A stretch of DNA of 64,000 nt from Duodenibacillus massiliensis. GTDB taxonomy: Bacteria > Pseudomonadota > Gammaproteobacteria > Burkholderiales > Burkholderiaceae_F. The notes beneath the pieces are model-generated. The model did no database searches and had not been told where the DNA came from. It was given only the letters and a program-made list of their open reading frames with translations. A program made the translations under genes and the position numbers. How positions within the stretch are numbered: position 1 is the stretch's first letter; each line of letters begins with the position of its first letter. Below are positions 26,151-34,622 of this stretch, piece by piece. The stretch covers positions 12,096-76,095 of the forward strand of contig NZ_LT635855.1 of the NCBI RefSeq assembly GCF_900128485.1, read 5' to 3'.

Positions 26151-26189
26151 GGCGGCAGAGCGCTTCAGTCATAAAGCCTTTCTGCCGCC
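26151..26189 (-). other. Intercistronic hairpin between cydB and cydX
   Basis: GGCGGCAGA at 26151-26159 pairs with TCTGCCGCC at 26181-26189 across a 21-base loop. It has no T-run after it, so it probably protects or sets the ratio of cydAB mRNA rather than ending it. Confidence 0.6.
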
Positions 26190-26202
26190 GGGTTCATACC
26201 GA

Positions 26203-27342
26203 TCAGTACAGGTTGTGATCGTTCTTGGCGATGAAGTCGGACGTGATCTTGCCGGACATTGTGCGGTAAGCCCACGTGGTGTAGGCGACCACAATCGGCA
26301 GGAAGATGAGCGTAACAACAAGCATGATCTCAAGCGTGAGCTGAGAGCTCGTGCTGTCCCAGATCGTCAGGCCGGAGCGCGCATCGGTCGAGCTCGGCAG
26401 GATGAAGGGGAACATGGCAACCAGGGGCGTGAGGATCACACCGAGCAGGCCCACCGCGGAACTGACAACCGCCGCAAGGCCCTTCATGCCGCGGGCAAGA
26501 ATGCCCGAGACCACAAACCCGAGCACGGCAACAAGCGGCACAAGCCACAGAACCGGGTAGGACGAGAAGTTCGCAAACCACGCGCCGGCGTAAACGTCAA
26601 CGGTCTTGGCAAGCGGATTGGCGGGACCGGCCGGGTCAAGACCCGCGGTCGCAACAAAGCCGTCAACACCGAAGTAAGCCCAGATGCCGCCCAGGATGAA
26701 GAGCACAACCGTCGCAAAGGAGGTGAGCGTGCTCACCACGGAGGCGCGGCGCTGCAGGTCATCTTCGGTTCTTAAAACCAGGTAGTTGGCGCCGTGGGCA
26801 ACGATCATCAGCAGAGAGACCACACCGCACAGAAGGCCGAAGGGATTCAGAAGCCCGAAGAAGCTGCCGGTGTAAATCGGACGCATCGTTTCATCGAGGT
26901 GGAAGGGCACACCCTGCAGCATATTGCCGAAGGCCACACCGAAAATGATCGGGGGAACGGCAGAACCCACAAAGAGCAGCCAGTCCCAGGACTTCTTCCA
27001 CGTGTCGTGCTCATGCTTGCTGCGGTAGTCAAACGCCAGGGGGCGGAAGATCAGAGCCGCGAGAATGATGAGCATGGCCCAGTAAAAGCCCGAGAAAGCC
27101 GTTGCGTACACAATCGGCCAGGCGGCAAAAATGGCGCCGCCCCCGGTGATGAACCACACCTGGTTGCCGTCCCAGTGGGGAGCAACCGAATTGATCATGC
27201 AGCGGCGTTCCGTATCGTTTTTGCCGAGGAAGGGCAGCAGAGACCCCACACCCATGTCCTGGCCGTCCATGATGGCAAAGCCCACGAGGAGAACCCCGAT
27301 AAAGAGCCACCAGATGACTTTCAGAATTTCATAATCGATCAT
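26203..27342 (-). CDS. cydB: Cytochrome bd ubiquinol oxidase subunit II
   Basis: 379 residues with about eight to nine membrane helices, matching E. coli CydB (379). The start MIDYEILKVIWWLFIGVLLV is canonical, followed by GFAIMDGQDMGVGSLLPFLG with the conserved acidic residues, RCMINSVAPHWDGNQVWFIT and FAAWPIVYATAFSGFYWAML. It forms the heterodimer with CydA in the inner membrane; CydB helps bind the haems and the proton route. It follows cydA by 18 bp. Confidence 0.96.
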   Translation of the reverse strand: MIDYEILKVIWWLFIGVLLVGFAIMDGQDMGVGSLLPFLGKNDTERRCMINSVAPHWDGNQVWFITGGGAIFAAWPIVYATAFSGFYWAMLIILAALIFRPLAFDYRSKHEHDTWKKSWDWLLFVGSAVPPIIFGVAFGNMLQGVPFHLDETMRPIYTGSFFGLLNPFGLLCGVVSLLMIVAHGANYLVLRTEDDLQRRASVVSTLTSFATVVLFILGGIWAYFGVDGFVATAGLDPAGPANPLAKTVDVYAGAWFANFSSYPVLWLVPLVAVLGFVVSGILARGMKGLAAVVSSAVGLLGVILTPLVAMFPFILPSSTDARSGLTIWDSTSSQLTLEIMLVVTLIFLPIVVAYTTWAYRTMSGKITSDFIAKNDHNLY

Positions 27343-27360
27343 CGTAATTTCTCCATCCGG

Positions 27361-28914
27361 TTAGGCTTTGCGTTCAAAGAAGTAGCGGCCGGTGCTCAGA
27401 GAGCTCGGACCGAGTTTGGCAAAGCGCACCATGAGCCAGAGTTCAACCACAAGCAGTACCGCGTAAAGGACGATAAAGCCGATGAGAGACCCGAGAACGC
27501 TGCCGGCGGAAAGCGAAGACACCGAGAGATCCGTGGGAAGCACTTCGTAAATGGTCCAGGGCTGACGGCCGTATTCGGCGACAAACCAGCCGGCTTCGCA
27601 GGCAATCCAGGGCAGCGGCATGGCCAGCAGACTGAGCCACAGAAGCTTCTTCTTCTCAACCATGTTGTTCTTGATGCTGAACCAGGCGCACAGAAGGAAG
27701 ATGAGAAGGCTTGCAATGGCGCAGCCCACCATCAGGCGGAAAGACCAGTACATCGGATTCACGGCAGGCACCGTGGAAAGAGCCGCGGTGCGGATCTGGT
27801 CGGGCGTGGCCTTGGAGACATCAGCGGTGTACTTTTTCAGAAGCAGACCGTAACCCAAATCAGCCTGAACTTCTTCAAACTGCTGACGCAGGTTCTGGCT
27901 TGAGGGGTTCTTGCGGAGTTCTTCCAGAAGTCCCACGGCACGCTGGCCGTTGATGATGCGGGCCTGAGCCTTTTCAACAAGCGGATTGATGCCTTCGATT
28001 TCCGTGGAGATGCTGCGCGTACCCATCAGACCGAAAAGCCAGGGAACCGAGACTTCCATTTCATTGGAACGGGTCTTGTCGTTCGGAAGAGCAAAAAGCG
28101 AGAGCGGAGCCGGCGCTTCGTGCGTTTCCCACATGGCTTCCATCGAAGCGATCTTGGTGGGCTGATTTTTCGTCACGAGGTAACCGGATTCGTCACCCAT
28201 GTGAATCGTGAGAAGCGTGGCGATAAAGCCGAAGCATGCTGCCAGGCGGATCGACTTCTTCGCAAAGTCAATATCGCGGCCCTTGATGAGGTACCAGGCC
28301 GAAATCGACAGAACGAACATGGCGCCCGTCATGTAGCCGGCGTTAATCGTGTGCATGAACTTGGCCTGCGCCCAGGGACTCGTAACCACTTCCCAGAAGT
28401 TGGCCATTTCCATACGCATTGTCACGAAATTGAATTCGCTGCCCGCGGGGTATTGCATCCAGGCGTTGGCAATCAGAATCCACAACGCCGAGAGGTTCGT
28501 GCCCAGGGCCATCAGGAACGTGACGGCAAGGTGTCCGCCCTTGCTCAGACGGTTCCAGCCGAAGAAAAAGAGCCCGACCATGGTGGATTCCAGGAAGAAG
28601 GCCATCAGACCTTCAATCGCAAGCGGGGCGCCGAAGATGTCGCCCACGTAGTGCGAGTAGTAGGCCCAGTTCGTGCCGAACTGGAATTCCATGGTGATGC
28701 CGGTGGCAACGCCCAGGGCAAAGTTAATGCCGAAAAGCTTGCCCCAGAAACGGGTCATGTCTTTGTAGACCTCACGGCCGGTTACGACGTAACAGGCTTC
28801 CATGACCACCAGCATGAATGAAAGCCCCAGCGTAAGCGGGACAAACAGGAAGTGGTACATGGAGGTGAACGCGAACTGCAGCCGCGACAGATCAACGAGT
28901 TCAGAAGAAATCAT
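27361..28914 (-). CDS. cydA: Cytochrome bd ubiquinol oxidase subunit I
   Basis: 517 residues (E. coli 522). Haem ligand His21 lies in FAFTSMYHFLFVPLTLG, the second His in KFMHTINAGYMTGAMF and the axial Met in NPMYWSFRLMVG. Ubiquinol oxidation at the Q-loop is supported by the long insertion around 240-370 (from about LPNDKTRSNEMEVSVPWLFG), so this is a long-Q-loop (CydA of the E. coli type, not the CIO short form). GRQPWTIYEVLPT is the conserved helix 8/9 signature. The enzyme reduces oxygen at very low tension without pumping protons. Its ATG overlaps the cydP stop (ATGA). Confidence 0.97.
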   Translation of the reverse strand: MISSELVDLSRLQFAFTSMYHFLFVPLTLGLSFMLVVMEACYVVTGREVYKDMTRFWGKLFGINFALGVATGITMEFQFGTNWAYYSHYVGDIFGAPLAIEGLMAFFLESTMVGLFFFGWNRLSKGGHLAVTFLMALGTNLSALWILIANAWMQYPAGSEFNFVTMRMEMANFWEVVTSPWAQAKFMHTINAGYMTGAMFVLSISAWYLIKGRDIDFAKKSIRLAACFGFIATLLTIHMGDESGYLVTKNQPTKIASMEAMWETHEAPAPLSLFALPNDKTRSNEMEVSVPWLFGLMGTRSISTEIEGINPLVEKAQARIINGQRAVGLLEELRKNPSSQNLRQQFEEVQADLGYGLLLKKYTADVSKATPDQIRTAALSTVPAVNPMYWSFRLMVGCAIASLLIFLLCAWFSIKNNMVEKKKLLWLSLLAMPLPWIACEAGWFVAEYGRQPWTIYEVLPTDLSVSSLSAGSVLGSLIGFIVLYAVLLVVELWLMVRFAKLGPSSLSTGRYFFERKA

Positions 28915-29135
28915 TGCTGCTCCCTCGGAGTGATTTGTTGTGTTGAATTGTTAGATTCCGGCGCACGTTCCAGAAGGGCTGTTGCGACGTTTTCAGGCGT
29001 TTGCTCGACGCGCTTGTCCGGGCCGAAAAAGAAGTACCACAGCCCGAAGATGGCAGTGAGTTTGCAGCACAGGATGACGGCGATTTCCAAAACGAGTCCG
29101 GGCTTTTTGGCGGCGGAACAGGTGGTTTCAGACAT
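28911..29135 (-). CDS. cydP: Cytochrome oxidase small subunit CydP
   Basis: 74 residues from ATG 29135. The longer frame to 29261 has no family support. One membrane helix (LVLEIAVILCCKLTAIFGLW) followed by the signature YFFFGPDKR. CydP is the small protein found directly before cydAB in betaproteobacteria, and the translational overlap with cydA here supports a stoichiometric role. A charged, Gln-rich tail follows. The control region of the operon is 29136-29351, shared with the divergent regulator. Confidence 0.85.
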   Translation of the reverse strand: MSETTCSAAKKPGLVLEIAVILCCKLTAIFGLWYFFFGPDKRVEQTPENVATALLERAPESNNSTQQITPREQQ

Positions 29136-29351
29136 AAGACCCAACTTTCGTATACGCAGGGATTCTTGACGAGCGTATCTTAGAGAAGCGGCCCTGCGTG
29201 AGGGTAAGAAAATATGCCGGGAAGGGATAGTTTTTCTCCAAAAATCATCAAAATCGGACATAAACTGACATATTTGGCATAATGAGTTTCACTTGGTTGT
29301 CAGCCCGCCGGGTCCGCTCGGCGTTTTCCTTTTCCTGTTGAGCGGTTTTTT
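29136..29351. promoter_or_regulatory. Divergent control region between cydP and a Cys-rich regulator
   Basis: 216 bp, A/T-rich at 29225-29290. An ATCAA half site at 29247-29251 resembles half of an FNR box, but its partner (TTGAT, 4 bp away) is missing. No clear promoter hexamers were assigned. Confidence 0.3.
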
Positions 29352-30662
29352 ATGGCGGTAGCGTCCGAACTTGACTGTCTTTTGTCGGCAATTGATGAAC
29401 CGGCGTGTCTTATCCGGCCGGAGGATCAGACGGTGGCGGCCGTCAACGCCGCCTATACAGCCGAATTCGGGGCGGTTTTCTTTGAAGGAAGACGCTGCTG
29501 GGAGGCACTGCACCGGGCGGCAAGATGCCCGGAGTGCGGCCTGGCCTGTCCCCTGGACAAAACCGGCGAGACGCACCGGGAAGCCTCGGCTGTGCACGCA
29601 ATTTTTGCCAACGACGCCGAACACCGCTATACGGTTATCACAAGCGCCGTGACCGCCTCTGACGGCAAGGTGCTTTACTGGCTTGAGCGGATCCGTCCGC
29701 ACCGCACGGACGCGGCTGCGGGGGTTATGGTGGGAAAAAGCGCGGCGTTTCGGCGCATTGTGAGCCGCCTTGCCTCCGTATCGCAGAGAAATTCAGCGCT
29801 TTACTTCTGGGGTGAGGAAGGCAGCGGCCGGGAACTTGCCGCACGCACCGTGCATGAAAACAGTCCGCGCGCCACGGGCCCCTTTGTGAAAATCAATCTG
29901 GCCGGCATGACGGTGCGCGCGGCGCACGATCTTTTTGCCGGCGAGGTCTCGGGCGGCATTGCGGGCTGCGCGACAGGCCTTTTTGCGCAGGCTGCGGGCG
30001 GCACGCTTTTTCTCGAACGCGTCGATGAAGCCGATGGGGCGGTGCTGTCTTGGCTCTGCGAAGTGCTGCACCGGGAAGAGTACGAAGGTGTGAAGGGCTT
30101 TACGGTAACCGATTTTCGCTGGATGATGAGTGCGGGGATTTCCTCACGCGCCTTTGCCGCTTTCGGAGAAGCGCAGAAAACGCTGGTAGCGGAAGCCGTG
30201 CCGGTGTTTATCGAACCGCTTTCGGCAAGGCGCGATGATGTGGAACTTCTGGTGCGGCACTTTCTAAGTGACTTCCGCCGGCAGGGGGAGGGGACGGCGG
30301 ATGTGTCGCCGGAGGCTCTGAGCGCTTTGACAGGGGCCCGCTGGAAGGCCAATATCCGAGAGTTGCGGGAGACGGTTTTTGCCGCGGCGCGCCGTGCGGC
30401 GGCAGAAGACGCTTCCTGCATAACGCCTGAGATGCTGAGCCTGACGCAGGAACCCGCCGATGAAGCCGACAGCCTCTTTCAGCCCGATGCCGGCATACGG
30501 CCTGTTGCGGAAGTAAACGATCTTTATATCCGCTGGGCCGTGAACCGTTTTTCCGGCAGCCGCGCGCAGCTGGCGCGCCGGCTCGGTATTTCCGAGCGCA
30601 CGCTCTACCGGCTGGCTGCAGCCCAAAGGCTTGCCCGAAAGAAGTCAGCTGTAGGAAAATGA
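29352..30662 (+). CDS. Degenerate NtrC-type regulator with Cys/His-rich sensor domain
   Basis: 436 residues. The N-terminal PAS-like domain carries a metal or redox cluster: Cys49, His54, Cys59, Cys62 and Cys66 (RRCWEALHRAARCPECGLAC, then PL). A central AAA+ domain follows: altered Walker A GEEGSGRE (154-161, Arg160 replaces the usual Lys), then a region where NtrC proteins have GAFTGA, here LFAGEVSGGIAGCATGLFAQ without that motif, and a Walker B-like GGTLFLERVDE. A Fis-type HTH closes the protein (SRAQLARRLGISERTLYR, 403-420). Without GAFTGA it should not activate sigma-54 polymerase; it may regulate sigma-70 promoters, as PhhR/TyrR-like proteins do. It is divergent from the bd-oxidase operon, so oxygen or redox control of cyd is the natural hypothesis. 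Confidence 0.8.
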   Translation: MAVASELDCLLSAIDEPACLIRPEDQTVAAVNAAYTAEFGAVFFEGRRCWEALHRAARCPECGLACPLDKTGETHREASAVHAIFANDAEHRYTVITSAVTASDGKVLYWLERIRPHRTDAAAGVMVGKSAAFRRIVSRLASVSQRNSALYFWGEEGSGRELAARTVHENSPRATGPFVKINLAGMTVRAAHDLFAGEVSGGIAGCATGLFAQAAGGTLFLERVDEADGAVLSWLCEVLHREEYEGVKGFTVTDFRWMMSAGISSRAFAAFGEAQKTLVAEAVPVFIEPLSARRDDVELLVRHFLSDFRRQGEGTADVSPEALSALTGARWKANIRELRETVFAAARRAAAEDASCITPEMLSLTQEPADEADSLFQPDAGIRPVAEVNDLYIRWAVNRFSGSRAQLARRLGISERTLYRLAAAQRLARKKSAVGK

Positions 30663-30725
30663 CGGTTTGACGGCCGGCGGTACTTTCGGCTGCCGGCACT
30701 TTCATCCGGAATTTTTTCTTCAGTC

Positions 30726-31655
30726 ATGCCTTCCCGCGACAATCAGGAAACCGAACTTTTAGCCTACAGACTGCTGCCCGGCGAGGAGCGCCACAGGCTT
30801 GCCCTGGGCGCTGCGCTCATTCACTGGTCGTATCTTGCGGCGAAAAAACCGTCTGCGAAGGGTACGGTGATTCTGCTGCACGGTGTCGCAAGTAACGGCA
30901 GCCGCTGGGAAGAGTTTCTCGATACAACGGACTTAAGGGACGACTGGAACTTTATCCGCATGGATTTGCGGGGTCATGCCGCAAGCATCTGCCGCAAGAA
31001 GGCGCGGCTTGAGGACTGGTGCGCGGATGTAACTGAAGTGATGAAGGCCGTGGGTGTGCAAAAAGCCGTGATCATCGGGCACAGCCTCGGAGCCCAGGTC
31101 ACCCTAAACCTTGCGGCGCACTATCCGGAAAAAGTAAGGGGCGTTGTGCTTCTGGATCCCCTGGTGACGGAAGCACTCACCTCCAAGGCCCGTTCAATGA
31201 AGCGCAAACTCCCGATGCTGCGGCTTGCAGAGTCCGTGACGCGCGCCATGAATTCGCTCGGGTTTTCCAGACGCCTTGTCGCGCAGGATCTGCGAGCCAT
31301 GGACAGCAAGGCCCGTGAAATGATTGCCCGCGGAGGTGACGAGCTCAAGGCCTTTATCGCGCAGTACTCGTCGGCAAAGGCCGACCTGCAGTACATCCAT
31401 CTCGCACCGTACTTAAGAGACCTTCTGGAAGTGGGGCGCCGCACACCCGCGCCGGAGTCGATTACGTGTCCGACACTGGTGATTGCCGCTTCTTCCGGGA
31501 CCTTTACCGATGAAAAGGCGATGGCTGCCTGGGTGGCGCGGATGCCTCTGGCCCGCATTCAGGCGGTTCACTGCGCACACTGGCCGATGACTGAGTGCCC
31601 GCAGGAAGTCAGTGCCGCCGTTTCCGGCTGGATGAAGGACGTCTTCAGCGCTTAA
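30726..31655 (+). CDS. Alpha/beta hydrolase
   Basis: 309 residues. Oxyanion motif HGVASNGSRWEE at about 52, nucleophile Ser120 in the elbow IIGHSLGAQVTL, and late His in VHCAHWPMTEC. The acidic triad member is probably in SSGTFTDEKA (about 250). A cap segment rich in basic residues (KARSMKRKLPMLRLAESV) lies between strands 6 and 7. Substrate unknown; such proteins include esterases, dehalogenases and C-C hydrolases. No signal peptide is seen, so it is cytosolic. It starts 63 bp after the regulator in the same direction, and its stop overlaps the stop of the convergent secreted protein by 4 bp. Confidence 0.85.
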   Translation: MPSRDNQETELLAYRLLPGEERHRLALGAALIHWSYLAAKKPSAKGTVILLHGVASNGSRWEEFLDTTDLRDDWNFIRMDLRGHAASICRKKARLEDWCADVTEVMKAVGVQKAVIIGHSLGAQVTLNLAAHYPEKVRGVVLLDPLVTEALTSKARSMKRKLPMLRLAESVTRAMNSLGFSRRLVAQDLRAMDSKAREMIARGGDELKAFIAQYSSAKADLQYIHLAPYLRDLLEVGRRTPAPESITCPTLVIAASSGTFTDEKAMAAWVARMPLARIQAVHCAHWPMTECPQEVSAAVSGWMKDVFSA

Positions 31656-32101
31656 GGCGCAGGCATTGCTTTCCAGCCCGTCGGACAGGCTCTGACCTGC
31701 GGCCACCAGCCCTGTTCGGCTTCGCACCAGAAAACCGTATTCGTTGTCGTGGTTGTCGTTGTTGTCGTGGTGGTGGTTGACGAATTGCCCGGATAGGGTT
31801 GTGTCTGCGGAATAACGTACGTTGTCACGGGAGGATCGTCACGCAGTGCGGCAGCGGCTCCGTAAACGAGAGCCCCGGCGGCAAGCGGTCCCCAGACCCA
31901 GGCCCAGTCGCGGCTGTGCCAGCTGTGGTGACGCGGGGGCGGCGGGCGGTGCCAGACGGGACGGTGAGCGGGCGGGCGCGGAGCAAAGCCCGGGCCGAAT
32001 CCGGGGCCGGGACCGTGGGCTGCCGCAGGCAGCGCCGTTGCGGCAAGCAGAAGTGCTGCGGCAGCGGCCGCAGCAGCAGAAAGAATGCGCAGCTTAGTCA
32101 T
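31652..32101 (-). CDS. Secreted His/Pro-rich protein with a polythreonine tract
   Basis: 149 residues. The signal peptide MTKLRILSAAAAAAAALLLA cuts near LPAAAHG. The mature protein has a Gly/Pro/His-rich part (PPAHRPVWHRPPPPRHHSWH), one hydrophobic stretch WVWGPLAAGALVYGAAA that could be a membrane or glycine-zipper-like segment, a run of twelve Thr after Asn-Ser-Ser, and a C-terminus with two Cys in the pattern FWCEAEQGWWPQVRACPTGW. That last pattern recurs in many short exported proteobacterial proteins of unknown role. The tract is coded by mixed ACN codons. Probably cell-envelope located; function unknown. Confidence 0.72.
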   Translation of the reverse strand: MTKLRILSAAAAAAAALLLAATALPAAAHGPGPGFGPGFAPRPPAHRPVWHRPPPPRHHSWHSRDWAWVWGPLAAGALVYGAAAALRDDPPVTTYVIPQTQPYPGNSSTTTTTTTTTTTTNTVFWCEAEQGWWPQVRACPTGWKAMPAP

Positions 32102-32273
32102 GATTTACCTCCGGCAGCAGTTGCCTTTACGGTTACTTTAGCCGTGCGCCGCCGGAAATGCGTGCTTTTTCGCAAATCGCCATTATTCTTAACAAAACTA
32201 TGGGATTTGTGAAGAAAAGCCAAGCGCAGGGGAGGTGCCTTGGTGCACAATATGCACGGAAAGAAAATGACCT

Positions 32274-32678
32274 GTGCCGGGTAAAAACTCCCTCGCAGGA
32301 ACGGTAACCGCAAAGGGCGCGCAATTGTCAGACAATCAACGAAACAACAGCCGCTGGGCAAAGGAAGTGACGATCGGTCAGCAGATCGTGTTTTTTGCAA
32401 CGGCCGTGAGTTTTGCCGCTGGCGCCGCAGACATGTCCTCGGGAGCTGTTGCCGCTGGCTTCGGAAACTTCGGAATTCTGCTGATTCTGATCCGCACGTA
32501 TTTTTCCGTGCCGCTCATGGTGGCGGGGCTGCGGGCGAGGGACGTGAACTGGGCCGAACGTGAGGAGAGGCGCCTTATCTCCGGAGGCGATCTTGCCTGG
32601 ACAGCTCTGGTGGGGCGCGCAGGCTGGGTTTGTCTCTTTGTGAGCGTATTGCTGCAGGCTTTTTTGGGCGTGGCCTGA
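32274..32678 (+). CDS. Hypothetical small membrane protein
   Basis: 134 residues from GTG 32274; the true start is uncertain because no ribosome binding site is visible and residues 1-30 look soluble and unlike a signal. Three hydrophobic segments: GQQIVFFATAVSFAAG, FGILLILIRTYFSVPLMVAG and WVCLFVSVLLQAFLGV. No family was recognised. It stands alone between the secreted protein and the tRNA cluster, with codon use like its neighbours. Confidence 0.5.
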   Translation: MPGKNSLAGTVTAKGAQLSDNQRNNSRWAKEVTIGQQIVFFATAVSFAAGAADMSSGAVAAGFGNFGILLILIRTYFSVPLMVAGLRARDVNWAEREERRLISGGDLAWTALVGRAGWVCLFVSVLLQAFLGVA

Positions 32679-32802
32679 CAAAGCCGGAATTTTCAGATAC
32701 AATGCGCGCCTTCCCGGCAGAAGGGAGAAGAACAATCCGGAGGAAAACCGGGCGGATTTCAGGTCCGCAGAGGTATTTCGGTGTTGTTTTTCGCCGGAGA
32801 GC

Positions 32803-32831
32803 TTGACAAAGTCTCCGACAACCCGCATAAT
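32803..32831 (+). promoter_or_regulatory. Sigma-70 promoter of the tRNA-tuf operon
   Basis: TTGACA at 32803-32808, 17-bp spacer, CATAAT at 32826-32831, 14 bp before the tRNA-Tyr 5' end. A consensus -35, suited to a strongly expressed stable-RNA unit. Confidence 0.8.
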
Positions 32832-32845
32832 CTGCCATTCGCTAC

Positions 32846-32931
32846 GGAGGGGTGCCCGAGTGGCTAAAGGGGGCAGACTGTAAATCTGTTGGCTTACGCC
32901 TACGATGGTTCGAATCCATCCCCCTCCACCA
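32846..32931 (+). tRNA. tRNA-Tyr (GTA)
   Basis: 86 nt, long variable arm (class II). Acceptor GGAGGGG pairs with CCCCTCC, anticodon loop ACTGTAAATC gives GTA, T-loop GGTTCGAATCC, and CCA is encoded at 32929-32931. Confidence 0.97.
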
Positions 32932-33000
32932 GCGATCTGTCTGATAAAGACAGCCGCAAATGCAGTGCGGTAAAAGGAAGCCGAATTGCAGTTGTAATAG

Positions 33001-33074
33001 GCGGGTGTAGCTCAATGGTAGAGCAGAAGCCTTCCAAGCTTACGACGAGGGTTCGATTCCCTTCACCCGCTCCA
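33001..33074 (+). tRNA. tRNA-Gly (TCC)
   Basis: 74 nt. Acceptor GCGGGTG pairs with CACCCGC, D-loop AGCTCAATGGTAGAGC, anticodon loop CTTCCAA gives TCC, T-loop GGTTCGATTCC, CCA encoded. Confidence 0.97.
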
Positions 33075-33086
33075 GCATCAAAGTGT

Positions 33087-33161
<75 letters not shown>

Positions 33162-33196
33162 GTAATTTTTTTCGTTTGACATTTTTTGAATACAAC

Positions 33197-33212
33197 CCGG
33201 AAAAGTTTCCGG
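33197..33212 (+). promoter_or_regulatory. Hairpin before the first tuf gene
   Basis: CCGGAAA (33197-33203), 2-base loop, TTTCCGG (33206-33212), then CTTTTG. It ends 21 bp before the tuf ATG. The same arm sequence precedes the second tuf gene (53201-53221). Confidence 0.5.
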
Positions 33213-33233
33213 CTTTTGTTCAGGAGTTAAACC

Positions 33234-34424
33234 ATGGCAAAAGAGAAGTTTGAGCGCACCAAGCCGCACGTCAACGTCGGCACCATCGGTCACGTTGACC
33301 ACGGTAAGACGACGCTCACCGCTGCTATCTGCACGGTTCTGTCCAAGAAGTTCGGCGGCGAAGCCAAGGCCTACGATCAGATCGACGCGGCTCCTGAAGA
33401 AAAGGCCCGCGGCATCACGATCAACACCGCTCACGTTGAATACGAAACCGCCAAGCGCCACTACGCTCACGTCGACTGCCCGGGGCACGCCGACTATGTG
33501 AAGAACATGATTACCGGTGCTGCCCAGATGGACGGCGCCATCCTCGTTGTGTCCGCTGCTGACGGCCCCATGCCCCAGACGCGTGAACACATCCTTCTTG
33601 CCCGCCAGGTGGGTGTTCCCTACATCATCGTCTACCTGAACAAGTGCGACATGGTTGACGATCCGGAACTGCTCGAGCTCGTTGAAATGGAAGTCCGCGA
33701 ACTTCTGTCGAGCTACGACTTCCCGGGCGACACGATCCCGATCATCAAGGGTTCCGCCAAGCTCGCTCTGGAAGGCGACACGGGTGAACTCGGCGAACAG
33801 TCCATCATGAAGCTCGCCGAAACGCTCGACGACTACATCCCGACGCCGCAGCGCGCTCTGGATCAGCCGTTCCTGATGCCGATCGAAGACGTGTTCTCGA
33901 TTTCCGGCCGCGGCACCGTTGTGACGGGCCGTGTCGAACGCGGTGTGATCCGCGTCGGCGACGAAATCGAAATCGTCGGCATCAAGCCCACGCAGAAAAC
34001 GACCTGCACGGGCGTGGAAATGTTCCGTAAGCTGCTTGACGAAGGCGAAGCCGGTGACAACGTCGGTATTCTGCTGCGCGGCACGAAGCGTGAAGACGTG
34101 GAACGCGGTCAGGTTCTCGCGAAGCCCGGCACCATCACCCCGCACACGAAGTTCACGGCTGAAGTGTACGTTCTGACGAAGGAAGAAGGCGGCCGCCACA
34201 CCCCGTTCTTCAAGGGCTATCGTCCGCAGTTCTACTTCCGTACGACGGACGTGACCGGTACGATCGAACTGCCGGAAGGCACCGAAATGGTGATGCCTGG
34301 CGACAACATCACGATGACCGTTCAGCTCATCTGCCCGATCGCCATGGAAGCCGGCCTCCGCTTCGCTATCCGTGAAGGCGGTCACACGGTCGGTGCCGGC
34401 GTGGTTGCCAAGATCATCGAGTAA
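33234..34424 (+). CDS. tuf: Elongation factor Tu, first copy
   Basis: 396 residues. P-loop GHVDHGKT at 19-26, DCPGHADY and NKCDMVDD nucleotide-binding motifs, followed by two beta-barrel domains. Delivers aminoacyl-tRNA to the ribosome as a GTP complex. The protein is identical in sequence to the copy at 53263; DNA differs mainly in the first 60 bases. Lies downstream of tRNA-Thr and before tRNA-Trp, secE and nusG (the tufB position). Confidence 0.98.
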   Translation: MAKEKFERTKPHVNVGTIGHVDHGKTTLTAAICTVLSKKFGGEAKAYDQIDAAPEEKARGITINTAHVEYETAKRHYAHVDCPGHADYVKNMITGAAQMDGAILVVSAADGPMPQTREHILLARQVGVPYIIVYLNKCDMVDDPELLELVEMEVRELLSSYDFPGDTIPIIKGSAKLALEGDTGELGEQSIMKLAETLDDYIPTPQRALDQPFLMPIEDVFSISGRGTVVTGRVERGVIRVGDEIEIVGIKPTQKTTCTGVEMFRKLLDEGEAGDNVGILLRGTKREDVERGQVLAKPGTITPHTKFTAEVYVLTKEEGGRHTPFFKGYRPQFYFRTTDVTGTIELPEGTEMVMPGDNITMTVQLICPIAMEAGLRFAIREGGHTVGAGVVAKIIE

Positions 34425-34470
34425 TAGTTCTCGACGCGGGACGGCCCAGTTGTGAGTCGCCCCGACGGAC

Positions 34471-34546
34471 AGGGGTATAGCTCAATTGGCAGAGCGACGG
34501 TCTCCAAAACCGTAGGTTGAGGGTTCGATTCCTTCTGCCCCTGCCA
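34471..34546 (+). tRNA. tRNA-Trp (CCA)
   Basis: 76 nt. Acceptor AGGGGTA pairs with TGCCCCT, D-loop AGCTCAATTGGCAGAGC, anticodon loop CTCCAAA gives CCA, T-loop GGTTCGATTCC, 3' CCA encoded at 34544-34546. Confidence 0.97.
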
Positions 34547-34563
34547 CAATCTGATGATATAAG

Positions 34564-34598
34564 CAAGCCGCGATCACCCGACCGCGGCTTGTTTGTCT
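34564..34598 (+). terminator. Possible terminator/attenuator between tRNA-Trp and secE
   Basis: CAAGCCGCG, 10-base loop, CGCGGCTTG, then TTTGTCTG. The stem is strong but the T-run is short and mixed, so partial read-through into secE-nusG is likely. Confidence 0.55.
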
Positions 34599-34622
34599 GC
34601 GCTTTAAGCGTGAAAGAAAGTC

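Noticed and set aside
29247-29251. FNR/Anr box upstream of cydP
   Set aside because: Only one half site (ATCAA) is present; no TTGAT at the right distance.
33176-33196. TTGACA before the first tuf gene as a separate promoter
   Set aside because: The only -10-like hexamer (TACAAC) is 9 bp away and nothing suitable is at 16-18 bp; tuf is likely expressed from the tRNA promoter.
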